DNA of 21,427 bases from Patescibacteria group bacterium (GCA_023474975.1 JAMCXE010000051.1:1-21427); one strand, 5' to 3'. Positions 1-8,110 are shown, numbered from the stretch's first letter. Notes: a model not told the origin generated them from the sequence alone. Made by a program: numbers and translations.

Positions 1-197
1 TCTGATCTCGGTTAGCTGCGACTTCATTTCATCGTTCATCGGAAATGAAATAATAATTTCCGGAAATAAAAAAGAAGAAAAACTGGTCTATAAAATAGCC
101 GAGTCGGAAAAGCTTGATCTGGAAAATGAATTTGAAGGAGGAGAAAAAATAATGAATGAGCTAAAAGAAGTGAAGTCGCAGCTAACCGAGATCAGAA
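1..197. repeat. 30-bp inverted repeat at the left edge (1-30 / 168-197)
   Basis: Bases 1-30 are the reverse complement of 168-197 with a single mismatch. The match runs right up to base 1, so it may continue outside the window. The 137 bases between the arms are unique. An inverted copy that stops exactly at a sequence end is typical of a fold-back chimera or mis-assembled contig end, but a real hairpin or repeat cannot be excluded from this window alone. Confidence 0.85.
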
Positions 198-235
198 AAA
201 TATTGAAAGAAAGAAAAGATATTTATTTAAAATAA
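2..235 (+). CDS. C-terminal part of an unidentified protein (5' truncated)
   Basis: The frame is open from base 2 to a TAA at 233-235, giving about 77 codons without a start in view. The C-terminal 40 residues are highly charged and helical (rich in Lys, Glu, Leu and Ile), as in a coiled coil. The middle contains a GNEIIISGNKKEEK segment. I do not recognise a family. The first 10 codons fall inside the inverted repeat and may not belong to the native gene. The next gene starts directly at 236 after this stop, which suggests co-transcription. An in-frame ATG at 152 would give only a 27-residue peptide and is unlikely to be the real start. Confidence 0.45.
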   Translation: MISVSCDFISSFIGNEIIISGNKKEEKLVYKIAESEKLDLENEFEGGEKIMNELKEVKSQLTEIRKILKERKDIYLK

Positions 236-1051
236 ATGTCCAAATATTATAATTCTTCAAGAACAAAAAATATTTTTGATCCTTTAGCGGAGGAGCCGTT
301 TAAGCTCAGTCGATCTAAAATAGATCTATTCATTGAATGTCCCAGATGTTTTTATTTGGATAGGCGACTGGGCGTGAGCCGGCCCCCGAGTTTTCCGTTT
401 AATTTGAATAGCGCGGTAGACCTTCTTTTAAAAAAAGAATTTGACATACACAGGGCCGCTAACGAGGCTCATCCTCTTATGAAGGCCTATGGGTTGGATC
501 TCGTACCACTAAGTCATGAAAAAATAGATGAGTGGCGAGAGAATTTTAAGGGCGTTCAATTTTTTTATGAGCCGGCAAATATGATACTGACCGGGGCGGT
601 TGATGATATTTGGGTTGATAAAAAGGGAACTCTTTATGTTGTAGATTATAAATCCACCAGTAAAGAAACTGAGGTTGATTTGAACGCTGCTTGGCAGATC
701 GGCTATAAGCGCCAGATGGAATTCTATCAATGGCTATTAAGAAAGAATGGCTTTGATGTTTCCGACACCGGTTATTTTGTTTATTGTAATGGCAGGCGTG
801 ACGTCAAAGCTTTTGATGCTAAACTGGAATTTGATGTTAAAATAATTCCATACAAAGGCAGTGATAAATGGGTAGAAATAACAATAATGAATGCTAGGGA
901 TTGCTTGCTTTCTGATAGTATTCCGCCGGCAAATAAGGATTGTGATTATTGTAATTATCGGGAAGCTGCGAAAGAAAAAGAGTCTTTAAAGATTTCAAAA
1001 ACAAAAAAGTCATCCTCTGAGAAAATTAAAATACAGGAGGCTCTTATTTAA
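236..1051 (+). CDS. PD-(D/E)XK superfamily (RecB/Cas4-like) nuclease domain protein
   Basis: A 271-residue protein with the core of a RecB-type PD-(D/E)XK nuclease. It shows GAVDDIW (residues 120-126, metal-binding Asp), VVDYKST (135-141, the D-x-K catalytic pair D137/K139) and a QxxxY motif at Q150-Y154 in a helix. An N-terminal SRSKIDLFIECPRCFYLDR segment (C35, C38) and a C-terminal CDYC (C236, C239) frame the domain. Four cysteines split across the two ends recall the Fe-S clamp of Cas4 and AddB nucleases, although there the split is one plus three. Family members cut or process DNA ends in repair or CRISPR adaptation. No cas genes or CRISPR repeats are in the window, so a repair role is more likely (inference). 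The ATG abuts the upstream stop, and the stop is 2 nt before nadK. The lysine/serine-rich tail (residues 245-271) looks disordered. Confidence 0.8.
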   Translation: MSKYYNSSRTKNIFDPLAEEPFKLSRSKIDLFIECPRCFYLDRRLGVSRPPSFPFNLNSAVDLLLKKEFDIHRAANEAHPLMKAYGLDLVPLSHEKIDEWRENFKGVQFFYEPANMILTGAVDDIWVDKKGTLYVVDYKSTSKETEVDLNAAWQIGYKRQMEFYQWLLRKNGFDVSDTGYFVYCNGRRDVKAFDAKLEFDVKIIPYKGSDKWVEITIMNARDCLLSDSIPPANKDCDYCNYREAAKEKESLKISKTKKSSSEKIKIQEALI

Positions 1052-1053
1052 AT

Positions 1054-1731
1054 ATGAAAGTAATATTATTTGGAAGGAACTCAAAAACGATCGAGCCGGT
1101 GGTAAAATCTTTCGGTTTTAAGATGGTCGAAAAAGATCCCGACCTTATCATTAGTTATGGAGGAGACGGCACGCTAATGCAATCAGAATATGAGTATCCG
1201 GGAATACCCAAGCTTATTTTGAAGGGGAGCTTGATATGTAAAAAGGCCAATCCATTTTCGAATGAAGAGGTGTTAGCTAAAATAAAAAAAGGAGATTTTT
1301 CGGTGAAAGATTTTTTTAAACTTGAAGCTTCGGCTAAAAATAAAAAGCTGCTAGCGATGACCGATGTGGTGGTGCACAATGATAATCCGAGGCACGCAAT
1401 CCGTTATCATGTTTTGGTCAATGGAAATGAGATCGGTAAGGATATTATTGGTGATGGGGTTGTGATAGCCACGCCATTTGGTTCTACCGCCTATTATAGG
1501 AGCATCACTGACAGTTTTTTTGAGGTGGGAATTGGAATGGCTTTCAATAACAGCACCGAGCAAGCCGATCATATGGTTTTAAAGGAAGATAGCGAAATAG
1601 AAATAAAGATCAAGAGGGGTCCCGCCGTGGCCTATGCCGATAATCAGGCGAGTCGCATAGATCTCGAGGCTGATGACGTTATTCGTATATCTAGATCGAA
1701 TAAAAAAATGAAGCTGGCAATTCCTTTTTAA
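1054..1731 (+). CDS. nadK: NAD kinase (ATP-NAD kinase, short CPR form)
   Basis: This enzyme phosphorylates NAD to NADP in the cytoplasm. The signature GGDGT is at residues 36-40, and the second conserved block GDGVVIATPFGSTAY is at 133-147. A C-terminal beta-rich domain follows. At 225 residues it is shorter than the usual 260-300, mainly at the N-terminus, where the Rossmann-like lobe is trimmed. The NE/D motif expected around residues 103-104 reads TD (AMTDVVV), a departure from the usual Asn-Glu that contacts the NAD ribose. An AGGAGG lies at 1035-1040 inside the end of the upstream gene, 13 nt before the ATG. It is co-oriented with and 2 nt from the nuclease gene, consistent with an operon. 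Confidence 0.9.
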   Translation: MKVILFGRNSKTIEPVVKSFGFKMVEKDPDLIISYGGDGTLMQSEYEYPGIPKLILKGSLICKKANPFSNEEVLAKIKKGDFSVKDFFKLEASAKNKKLLAMTDVVVHNDNPRHAIRYHVLVNGNEIGKDIIGDGVVIATPFGSTAYYRSITDSFFEVGIGMAFNNSTEQADHMVLKEDSEIEIKIKRGPAVAYADNQASRIDLEADDVIRISRSNKKMKLAIPF

Positions 1732-1758
1732 TATAATTAATTCATCGATAAATATAAT

Positions 1759-2343
1759 ATGAGATATGAAGTAAAAAATTATGAGATACTTTTTGGATTG
1801 CCGGGTTTTTCCGACGATCTCTTTAAAGATCATTTCGTCCTTTATCAGGGCTATGTTTCGAATACGAATAAATTGAAAGATCAATTGACTGTTTATAGAA
1901 ATGAAGGAATGACCAACTCTTCCGAGTATGCAGAGATCAAGAGGCGTTTTGGGTGGGAATATAACGGGATGCGTCTTCATGAATTATATTTTGAAAATCT
2001 CGCCAGCAACTCTTCTATTATTTCCGCCGGATCGGAATTGGGAAAAAAAATAGATGAAGTTTTTGGAAGCTTTGAAAATTGGCAAAAAGATCTCGAGGCG
2101 ACAGCGGCAATGCGTGGAATAGGGTGGGTGGTATTTTGTCGTGATAATAATACCGGAGATATTTTTAATGTCTGGGTAAACGAGCATGATGTGGGTCACT
2201 TGGTCGGTACTACGCCGCTTTTGGTAGTAGATCTATTTGAGCACGCCTACTTGAGGGACTACAGAATAAAAAAAGCCGACTATATCAATTCGTTTTTAAG
2301 AGTAATTAATTGGGTCGAAGTGGAAAAAAGATATAATAAATAA
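1759..2343 (+). CDS. sod: Superoxide dismutase, Fe/Mn family
   Basis: Converts superoxide to hydrogen peroxide and oxygen. The four metal ligands of the Fe/Mn family are visible: H25 (DHFVLYQGYV), H74 (GMRLHELYFEN), and D158 and H162 in VVDLFEHAY. The hallmark D-x-W-E-H-A-Y has Phe in place of Trp. The residue aligning with the second-sphere Gln of E. coli MnSOD (NQD) appears to be His143 (EHD), as in some cambialistic and archaeal enzymes. The residue two before the ligand Asp is Val156. Metal use cannot be decided from sequence. At 194 residues it has typical length and no signal peptide, so it is cytoplasmic. No clear Shine-Dalgarno precedes the ATG. The YbaB-like gene follows 4 nt later. 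Confidence 0.93.
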   Translation: MRYEVKNYEILFGLPGFSDDLFKDHFVLYQGYVSNTNKLKDQLTVYRNEGMTNSSEYAEIKRRFGWEYNGMRLHELYFENLASNSSIISAGSELGKKIDEVFGSFENWQKDLEATAAMRGIGWVVFCRDNNTGDIFNVWVNEHDVGHLVGTTPLLVVDLFEHAYLRDYRIKKADYINSFLRVINWVEVEKRYNK

Positions 2344-2347
2344 AAAA

Positions 2348-2602
2348 ATGTTCGATAAATTCAAACAGTTAGCACAGTTAAAAAGCTTGCAGAATGAGAT
2401 AGCTAAAGAAAGATTTGTTGTCGAGGAGGGTGGCGTTAGGGTGGTGGTGAGCGGGGCAATGATGGTAGAAGATGTTTCACTGGGCTCCGATCTCGATGCG
2501 GTTAAGCAGGCTGATCTTGTAAAAAAATGTACAAATAGCGCTCTCAAAAAAGCGCAGTTTGCCGCCGCGCAAAAAATGGCCGGAATGAATCTCGGGTTAT
2601 AA
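2348..2602 (+). CDS. YbaB/EbfC family nucleoid-associated protein (short)
   Basis: An 84-residue protein with the layout of YbaB/EbfC DNA-binding proteins. An N-terminal amphipathic helix (FDKFKQLAQLKSLQNEIAKE) is followed by a small beta-sheet (VEEGGVRVVVSGAMMVEDVSL) and then a C-terminal helix ending in a Met/Gly-rich KMAGMNLGL tail resembling the family's KM-x-x-x-x-GL end. Most members have about 100-110 residues, so this is a compact version. The family forms dimers that bind DNA without strong sequence specificity. In many bacteria the gene sits with dnaX and recR, but here it lies between sod and a DedA-like gene. The identification rests on pattern, not on strict motifs. Confidence 0.75.
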   Translation: MFDKFKQLAQLKSLQNEIAKERFVVEEGGVRVVVSGAMMVEDVSLGSDLDAVKQADLVKKCTNSALKKAQFAAAQKMAGMNLGL

Positions 2603-2609
2603 ATAAAAG

Positions 2610-3182
2610 ATGAATTCTTATTTACAGGGAATTGTTTCTATAATAGGTATTTGGGCTTATCTCATTGTTTTTGTAGGCGTTATTTTTGAAGGGGATATTT
2701 TTTTATTTTCTGCTTTTTTTCTTGCGCGTGAAGGAGTTTTTGATGTTTGGTTGCTTACCTTGGTAGTTTTTTTTGGAATAATTTTTGGAGATCTGCTTTG
2801 GTATCGGTTAGGCATTAAATTAGACAAGACTAATTCCAGGCTTTTGCGATGGGCAGAAAAGATCGCGGCACCATTTGATGGCCATCTTATTTCGCGGACA
2901 TTTCACACTATATTCATATCGAAATACACTTACGGGATACATCACGCGATCTTGGTGCGGGCCGGAATGCTAAGATTTCCTTTGCGAAGGTTCGTCGGAT
3001 ACGATGCGATTTCCACTTCCGTATGGATATTCGTAGTCGGCGGATTGGGATATTTTTCCAGCTTATATTTTTCCATGATAAAAAATTACATAAAATTCGC
3101 AGAGATCGGTTTACTACTGGGAATACTTCTCTTTGTTTTCACATCCCATTATTTAGCTAAAAGATCTAGAGATATCTTGTAA
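2610..3182 (+). CDS. DedA-like (SNARE-associated Golgi / VTT) membrane protein
   Basis: A 190-residue integral membrane protein with hydrophobic segments near residues 8-27, 29-40, 46-62, 133-152 and 162-183. The order of features follows the DedA/VTT family. There is an acidic residue after the first membrane segment (GVIFEGD, E27), then GDLLWYRLG at 60-68 (matching the family's G-x-x-x-Y-x-x-G), then a basic stretch ending in ARAG-like VRAGMLRFPLRRF around 115-127, and a Trp in the fourth segment. The usual RFxPGxR re-entrant motif is replaced by KYTYGIHH, so it is divergent. DedA proteins act in lipid carrier (undecaprenyl-phosphate) recycling, membrane potential and metal or drug tolerance. 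The role here is unproven. It is co-oriented between the YbaB-like gene and the P-type ATPase. Confidence 0.7.
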   Translation: MNSYLQGIVSIIGIWAYLIVFVGVIFEGDIFLFSAFFLAREGVFDVWLLTLVVFFGIIFGDLLWYRLGIKLDKTNSRLLRWAEKIAAPFDGHLISRTFHTIFISKYTYGIHHAILVRAGMLRFPLRRFVGYDAISTSVWIFVVGGLGYFSSLYFSMIKNYIKFAEIGLLLGILLFVFTSHYLAKRSRDIL

Positions 3183-3203
3183 AATTAATATTTAATACTT
3201 CAG

Positions 3204-5102
3204 ATGAAACAAAGTAGTAATATAAATCAGAGTTCGTTCTTCAACTGGAGATCTGTCATGGATGGCGGGCTTATAGCTTTTACTTTGGTGGCGCTCATTT
3301 TGAATGGTTTTGATATTTTTGCCGTACCGATCAAGAAGGAGATTTTGATAGTTCTATCTCTTTTGGGATTCATCCCTGTTTTGATAAGTGTTTATTTCGC
3401 GATCATAAAAAAACATATCACCGTCGACCTTCTGGCGGCGATAGCCCTGTTCTTTACTTTCTTAAAAGGAGAATGGTTCTCGGCTGCTTTTATAAACTTA
3501 ATGTTGGCTTCGGCTCGTCTTTTTGATGGTTATGTGCAGACTCGTACAAAAAACATCATTGGAAAGCTTTTAAAACTTAGGCCGACAAAAGTAAAGATAA
3601 AATTAGGAGATACGATCGATGAAATTCCAATAGATAAGATCAAAATAGGAGACTTGGCCGTGGTTGAGGCTGGTAGCCGCATTCCTGTTGATGGCATTGT
3701 GGTCTCTGGCCAGGCCAGTATCGACGAGTCGACTTTAACGGGAGAAAGCGAGCGCATCGTTAAAAGGACGGGAGATAGGGTTTTTAGTTCTACGTTCAAT
3801 GAATTTGGGTCGTTGTTGGTTCGAGTTGAAAAGGTTGGCGAAGATACGACATTTTCCAAAATAATTTCTTTAGTGGAAGAGGCGGGGCGATCAAAAACAA
3901 AAACGGAACGGATAGCCGATAGATTCAGTACTTGGTATATAATTTCCACTCTCGCAGCGGCAGTTTCCATATATCTTATTTCCCACAATAGTTACTTGGT
4001 TCTTAGTATTTTACTGGTTACTTGCGCCGATGACATCGCTGTAGCGATTCCTCTTGGTTTTACTACGGCAATATCAAAAGCAGCTAAGCACGGGATCATT
4101 ATAAAAGGTGCCGATGTGATAGAGCGTTTGTCCAAAGTTGATGTATTCATGACCGATAAGACGGGAACTCTTACGCGAGGTGATTCTAAAATTGTTGATA
4201 TGTTCGCCTTTGGAATAGATAAAGATAAGTTTCTAGAGATCGCCGGGATATGCGCCATCAATTCTAATCATCCGACCAGTGTTACGATAATCGAATATTT
4301 GAAGCAGCAGCATATTGATATAATTGCTCCAGATAGTTTTAATGAAAGTCCGGGCGACGGTATTGCCATTAAAAAGGGTGAAAATAATTATTTTTTATTT
4401 TCTGCTTTTTTTTTGGAAAACCATGGAATAAAAATTTCTGAAGAAAACAAAGAGCTTATAGAAAAGAAAAGAGATGAGGGGGAAAGCATTGTTGCTGTTG
4501 GCGCTAACGGTAAATTGATAGGGTTCTTCGGCTTTGAGGACGAAATAAGGCCGAATGCTAAGGCCCTGATAGATTATACAAAAAAACTTGGAGTTAAACG
4601 TTGGGTGATGATAACGGGGGATAATGAAAGCGTGGCTAGACGGGTGGCTAGCCAATTAGGGATCGACGAGTACGTTGCGAATCTTAAGCCGGAAGACAAG
4701 CTGGGTGTAGTCAAAAGATTTAGGCGCAAAGATGGAAATCTCGCTATGATAGGCGATGGAGTCAACGATGCCGCAGCTTTGGCTTTGGCTGATGTCAGCA
4801 TAGCCATGGGAGTAAAAGGATCGGATGCAGCTATTGAGGCGGCAGATATTGCCTTGATGCACGACGATCTTTCCAGGATACCGGAAGCTATCAGATTGAG
4901 TCGTGAATCGATCTTTATAGTCAGGGAGAATTTTTTGATATGGGGAATATCCAATGCCGTTGGCTTATTTTTGGTCTTTGGGGGCATTCTTGGTCCGTCC
5001 GGCGCCGCGGCTTATAATTTTTTGACCGATTTTCTTCCTATAGGAAATGTTTTTAGAATATTCAGTAAAAAATTAACTGAATCATCGAAAGATATCAGAT
5101 AG
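3204..5102 (+). CDS. P1B-like P-type ATPase (heavy-metal transporter family) with altered CPx motif
   Basis: A 632-residue cation pump. Family motifs are TGES (179-182, actuator), DKTGT with the phosphorylated D318, HP at 356-357 (the His-Pro mark of P1B nucleotide domains), TGD at 471-473 and GDGVND at 517-522. Paired membrane segments lie before the actuator domain, around 245-290 and around 577-612. The metal-site motif that is normally CPC, SPC or TPC reads C274-A275-D276, followed by D277, so both the proline and the second cysteine are gone and two acids are gained. The last membrane helix reads YNFLTDFLPIGNVFRI instead of the common HN/DH pattern. No N-terminal HMA or Cys-rich domain is present. 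The substrate is therefore uncertain; a hard divalent cation is possible (inference). It closes the sod-dedA block. Confidence 0.88.
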   Translation: MKQSSNINQSSFFNWRSVMDGGLIAFTLVALILNGFDIFAVPIKKEILIVLSLLGFIPVLISVYFAIIKKHITVDLLAAIALFFTFLKGEWFSAAFINLMLASARLFDGYVQTRTKNIIGKLLKLRPTKVKIKLGDTIDEIPIDKIKIGDLAVVEAGSRIPVDGIVVSGQASIDESTLTGESERIVKRTGDRVFSSTFNEFGSLLVRVEKVGEDTTFSKIISLVEEAGRSKTKTERIADRFSTWYIISTLAAAVSIYLISHNSYLVLSILLVTCADDIAVAIPLGFTTAISKAAKHGIIIKGADVIERLSKVDVFMTDKTGTLTRGDSKIVDMFAFGIDKDKFLEIAGICAINSNHPTSVTIIEYLKQQHIDIIAPDSFNESPGDGIAIKKGENNYFLFSAFFLENHGIKISEENKELIEKKRDEGESIVAVGANGKLIGFFGFEDEIRPNAKALIDYTKKLGVKRWVMITGDNESVARRVASQLGIDEYVANLKPEDKLGVVKRFRRKDGNLAMIGDGVNDAAALALADVSIAMGVKGSDAAIEAADIALMHDDLSRIPEAIRLSRESIFIVRENFLIWGISNAVGLFLVFGGILGPSGAAAYNFLTDFLPIGNVFRIFSKKLTESSKDIR

Positions 5103-5155
5103 ACTACTTACATACTACTATTGATTTTTTATCTAAAATATGGTTAAATAAATAT

Positions 5156-7666
5156 ATGAATAAATTTGAGCGTATTAAAAATATTTTTAAACAAGAAAAA
5201 AGAACCAAGGTTGAATTCGGCATTCCTAAGCCAGAGAAAGTTTTAGGAGTAAAAGAAGAGGCCGTCAAAAAAGAGGGATCGGTTAAAGAAATCACGGAGA
5301 ATAAAAAAGAAGAGTCGCCCATAAAGATCATAAGAGGAGAAGGTTTTACGATGCGCGAAAAGACATTAGAAGAAAAAGATAGGGAGGGAAATGAAAATAA
5401 TCTTTTGAAAAAAGAAAATGAGGAAAGGAAGGAAAAAGAAAATAATAAATTACGGGAAAATTTTGCAAAAGCACAATTGGAATTTGAAAGGGCTAGACGT
5501 GCTGGAGGATATGATCGGGAAGATTACGATAAAAAAACCGGTCCGCTTAAAAAGGATCTGGAGGAAGCCAAAAAGGCTTACTTTGAATTTTTAAAAAAGA
5601 ACGAAGGGAAAGATGCCGGGGAAAAGATCAAATTCACGGTGGAAGAGTTCAATAAACTTCAGGATATAAAAATAAATTTACGATCGGCGGAAGAAACCAA
5701 GAAAACCTTTCTTTCAAGAGATCTTATCAAAGAAGTGGGTAATTGGTACAGAAAGCAGCCTGCCAAACAAAAATATATAGTTTCGGCCGGATTAATTGGC
5801 GGGGGTATTGTAGCCGGAATAGCCGGAAGTGCGGTTTTGGCAAGTGTTGTAGGCACAACCGCGATCGTTTCTAGAATTTTGTCCGGTACCGGTACCGCTA
5901 TGGCCCTCGAAAATGCAATAGCCCAAGGAAAGGGAAAGAAATTTGGTATGCATATTGGTCATAAGGGTTTAATGGATGAGATGGTGAGCGAGGAAATAGA
6001 AAAAATTACAAAGGGCGGGTCGGTGGATTCCGTATCTGGTTTTTTTGAAAAAAACGAAGAAGCATTATCGGCGGCTTCAGAAAGATTGTATAAAGAATCC
6101 AAGAGATTAGAAACGCAGCGGGCTTTAATATCGGGAGCGATGGGGGCTCTTATAGCAACGGGGTCTTTCGGTGAGGTTTTAAAAGATGCCTTGCATTGGA
6201 CCGGGGCTGATAAGGCGGCTAAAGACGCATTTGATTGGGCTAAGCATTTGTTTGCTGGTCAGGCCGTAGAAAAAAATATAGGAGCGACTGTGGGTGGCGC
6301 TCACGCTGCCGTTTCTAATGCTCCGGCGGCGCACGAGATAGGATCCGATGCGGATATTCATAAAATGGCCTTGCCCGATTCCGAAGATTTAAGAAAATTG
6401 GCAACTGTTCGCAAAGGTGAGGGGATCACCCAGGTTTTAGAGCGGCAATTAGAACATGATCCCGCCAAATTTGGATTTACTGGTTATGATATTAATAATG
6501 CCAGCGAAGTACATAAATGGGCGCAACAGCACGCTTATGAGTTAGCGGTAAAAAATGGGTTTATTTCGGAGAATGGCGGTGATATTGTGCGTGGCACCCA
6601 GCATGTTTTAGAAAAAGATCCTCTTCATTATGGATTTAAAGGCGATGTTGAGGACGTCACTAAGGTGCATGAATGGGCATTAAAACAAGCTCAGGAAGTG
6701 GCTTCTAAAACAGGGACGAATGTTCCTAAATATTCCGAGGTGAGGGTTAGGTGGGATTACAGCCATGGCGCTGATAAGCAAGCCGCTTATGTGCTTGGTT
6801 CTGATGGAAAGATAACAGAGGTGTTACCTTCTGGTAAAAATCCGGATTATTTGTATGAGTCGGCTAGATCCGGGGCTAAGCCGATTAAGGGAGCTGATCT
6901 TATAAATAAACAAATAGAAGAAAGTAATAAAGCTATCGATAAATTAAACTTAGAAGTTGAAAAAGAGTACCGTCACAATATAGTGCCTGGTGCCAGAGTT
7001 TCGCATCATTATGAAAAAATGCTTGATAGCGAATTGAAGCACGAGCAGGCTTTGGAAGCGCGGCAAAAAGCATTGTTTGGGGGTAAGCCAAAAATTCACA
7101 CTGAAAATAATTTAACAGATAAATTCAGCGGACACGTCGGATCAAAGGCTGTGGAAGCAAAGAGTGTTGATGCGGAAAAAGCCGTTTCGCATCATGTCGA
7201 ACCCGACCATAAAGAGGCTGTACGAACTAGCCCCAAGGCATCGGCTGAGCATTTTGGGCATGAAAATAATTTTTCTAGCGGCGCAGAAAAAGTTCCGGGA
7301 TTTCACCAAGAGACTTTTAAATTAGATGATAGATCTAAAATTATTTTTAAACTCAACAAGGATAATAAAATTATTGGTACGGTGTGGGATTATAAAATAG
7401 ACGGAGGCCATCAATTAAATACCGAGAAAATTCTGAAGGGGGATTGGTTCGATATTTTACGGAAGAATACGAAAGGAACTCGGGATCTATCTTTGGCCGG
7501 AGATGTTGTAGAAGCGAGATCAAAGGATATAGCTTTTCAAGATAAGGTTTTGGAAAGATTAAAAGATCTTGGCAGAGGAAATGGTCCCGAAGCTGAGTTT
7601 TTGAGAAAAAATATTGCCCAAACGATCGAAATGACAGAGAAAAAATACGGAGATGTTTTTAAATAA
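5156..7666 (+). CDS. Large uncharacterised membrane/coiled-coil protein with an internal repeat
   Basis: An 836-residue protein that I do not recognise. Residues 1-200 are extremely charged (Lys/Glu runs) and predicted coiled coil. Glycine/alanine-rich hydrophobic stretches at about 208-240 and 324-346 look like one or two membrane segments. Residues 419-470 and 475-520 form two imperfect repeats, each with a V/T-x-VLE-x-(Q/D) helix, the phrase (K/H)(F/Y)GF(T/K)G and a VHxWA helix (VHKWAQQHA and VHEWALKQA). The remaining part is hydrophilic with His-rich patches (690-720) and a C-terminal globular segment. No catalytic motif is evident. The ATG follows a weak TTGATT-N17-TTAAAT (5121-5149), which would give a leaderless mRNA. 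A small helical protein gene follows 15 nt downstream, and the pair ends in a terminator. A structural or cell-surface role is only a guess. Confidence 0.7.
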   Translation: MNKFERIKNIFKQEKRTKVEFGIPKPEKVLGVKEEAVKKEGSVKEITENKKEESPIKIIRGEGFTMREKTLEEKDREGNENNLLKKENEERKEKENNKLRENFAKAQLEFERARRAGGYDREDYDKKTGPLKKDLEEAKKAYFEFLKKNEGKDAGEKIKFTVEEFNKLQDIKINLRSAEETKKTFLSRDLIKEVGNWYRKQPAKQKYIVSAGLIGGGIVAGIAGSAVLASVVGTTAIVSRILSGTGTAMALENAIAQGKGKKFGMHIGHKGLMDEMVSEEIEKITKGGSVDSVSGFFEKNEEALSAASERLYKESKRLETQRALISGAMGALIATGSFGEVLKDALHWTGADKAAKDAFDWAKHLFAGQAVEKNIGATVGGAHAAVSNAPAAHEIGSDADIHKMALPDSEDLRKLATVRKGEGITQVLERQLEHDPAKFGFTGYDINNASEVHKWAQQHAYELAVKNGFISENGGDIVRGTQHVLEKDPLHYGFKGDVEDVTKVHEWALKQAQEVASKTGTNVPKYSEVRVRWDYSHGADKQAAYVLGSDGKITEVLPSGKNPDYLYESARSGAKPIKGADLINKQIEESNKAIDKLNLEVEKEYRHNIVPGARVSHHYEKMLDSELKHEQALEARQKALFGGKPKIHTENNLTDKFSGHVGSKAVEAKSVDAEKAVSHHVEPDHKEAVRTSPKASAEHFGHENNFSSGAEKVPGFHQETFKLDDRSKIIFKLNKDNKIIGTVWDYKIDGGHQLNTEKILKGDWFDILRKNTKGTRDLSLAGDVVEARSKDIAFQDKVLERLKDLGRGNGPEAEFLRKNIAQTIEMTEKKYGDVFK

Positions 7667-7681
7667 AATTAAATAAAAAAT

Positions 7682-7975
7682 ATGGATCTAGCACAAGAAT
7701 TAAAAAATAGTTTGAACTTGGAAAAATTATCTCAAAGCGAGCAAGAAGAAATAATCTCGGATTTTGGAGAGACTTTGCTTAAAAGGATAATTTTAAGGAT
7801 CTATGAGGTCTTGTCGGAACAGGACAAAAAAGATCTGGAGATTCTTACGGGTGGCGATGAAGAAAAAATAAACGAATTTTTGAAAAATAAAGTTTCTAAT
7901 ATAGAGCAAATAAGAAATGAGGAGCTGTCGGCATTGATAAGCGACTTCAAGGAATTTGCCAAGGATATCAAGTAG
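7682..7975 (+). CDS. Small helical protein of the DUF5663 type
   Basis: A 97-residue acidic, all-helical protein. The first 60 residues follow the pattern LNLEKLSQSEQEEII...LLKRIILRIYEVLSEQDKKDLEIL, which resembles small CPR proteins grouped as DUF5663; I make this assignment from memory. The second half (INEFLKNK ... ELSALISDFKEFAKDI) is a further amphipathic helix. No membrane segment or cysteine is present. It starts 15 nt after the large coiled-coil gene and is followed directly by a rho-independent terminator, so the two probably form one transcription unit. The function is unknown. Confidence 0.65.
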   Translation: MDLAQELKNSLNLEKLSQSEQEEIISDFGETLLKRIILRIYEVLSEQDKKDLEILTGGDEEKINEFLKNKVSNIEQIRNEELSALISDFKEFAKDIK

Positions 7976-7982
7976 TTTTCAT

Positions 7983-8017
7983 AAAAACACCTCGGAAAAA
8001 GATCGGGGTGTTTTTTT
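7983..8017 (+). terminator. Rho-independent terminator after the 5156-7975 unit
   Basis: AAAACACCTCG pairs with CGGGGTGTTTT (11 bp, one T-G wobble) around a short A-rich loop and is followed by a T run. It starts 8 nt after the stop codon at 7975. Confidence 0.85.
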
Positions 8018-8093
8018 AAGGGAACACATCGATATTGGGGGTGGGCCCAACTTTATTAACAGTCGCGGAAAGTATTATCGGTTCGAGCTGGTT

Positions 8094-8099
8094 TATAAT
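8094..8099 (+). promoter_or_regulatory. Candidate -10 box of comEC
   Basis: A perfect TATAAT ends 11 nt before the comEC ATG. No convincing -35 is seen. If used, the transcript would start about 5 nt before the start codon, so the mRNA would be nearly leaderless. Confidence 0.4.
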
Positions 8100-8110
8100 G
8101 AGTACTGTTT

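Noticed and set aside
236..1051. Cas4 as part of a CRISPR-Cas locus
   Set aside because: No repeats, spacers or other cas genes in the window; only the nuclease fold and cysteines are shared.
3530..4987. Several minus-strand frames opposite the P-type ATPase
   Set aside because: They are shadows of a strongly coding plus frame with intact family motifs.
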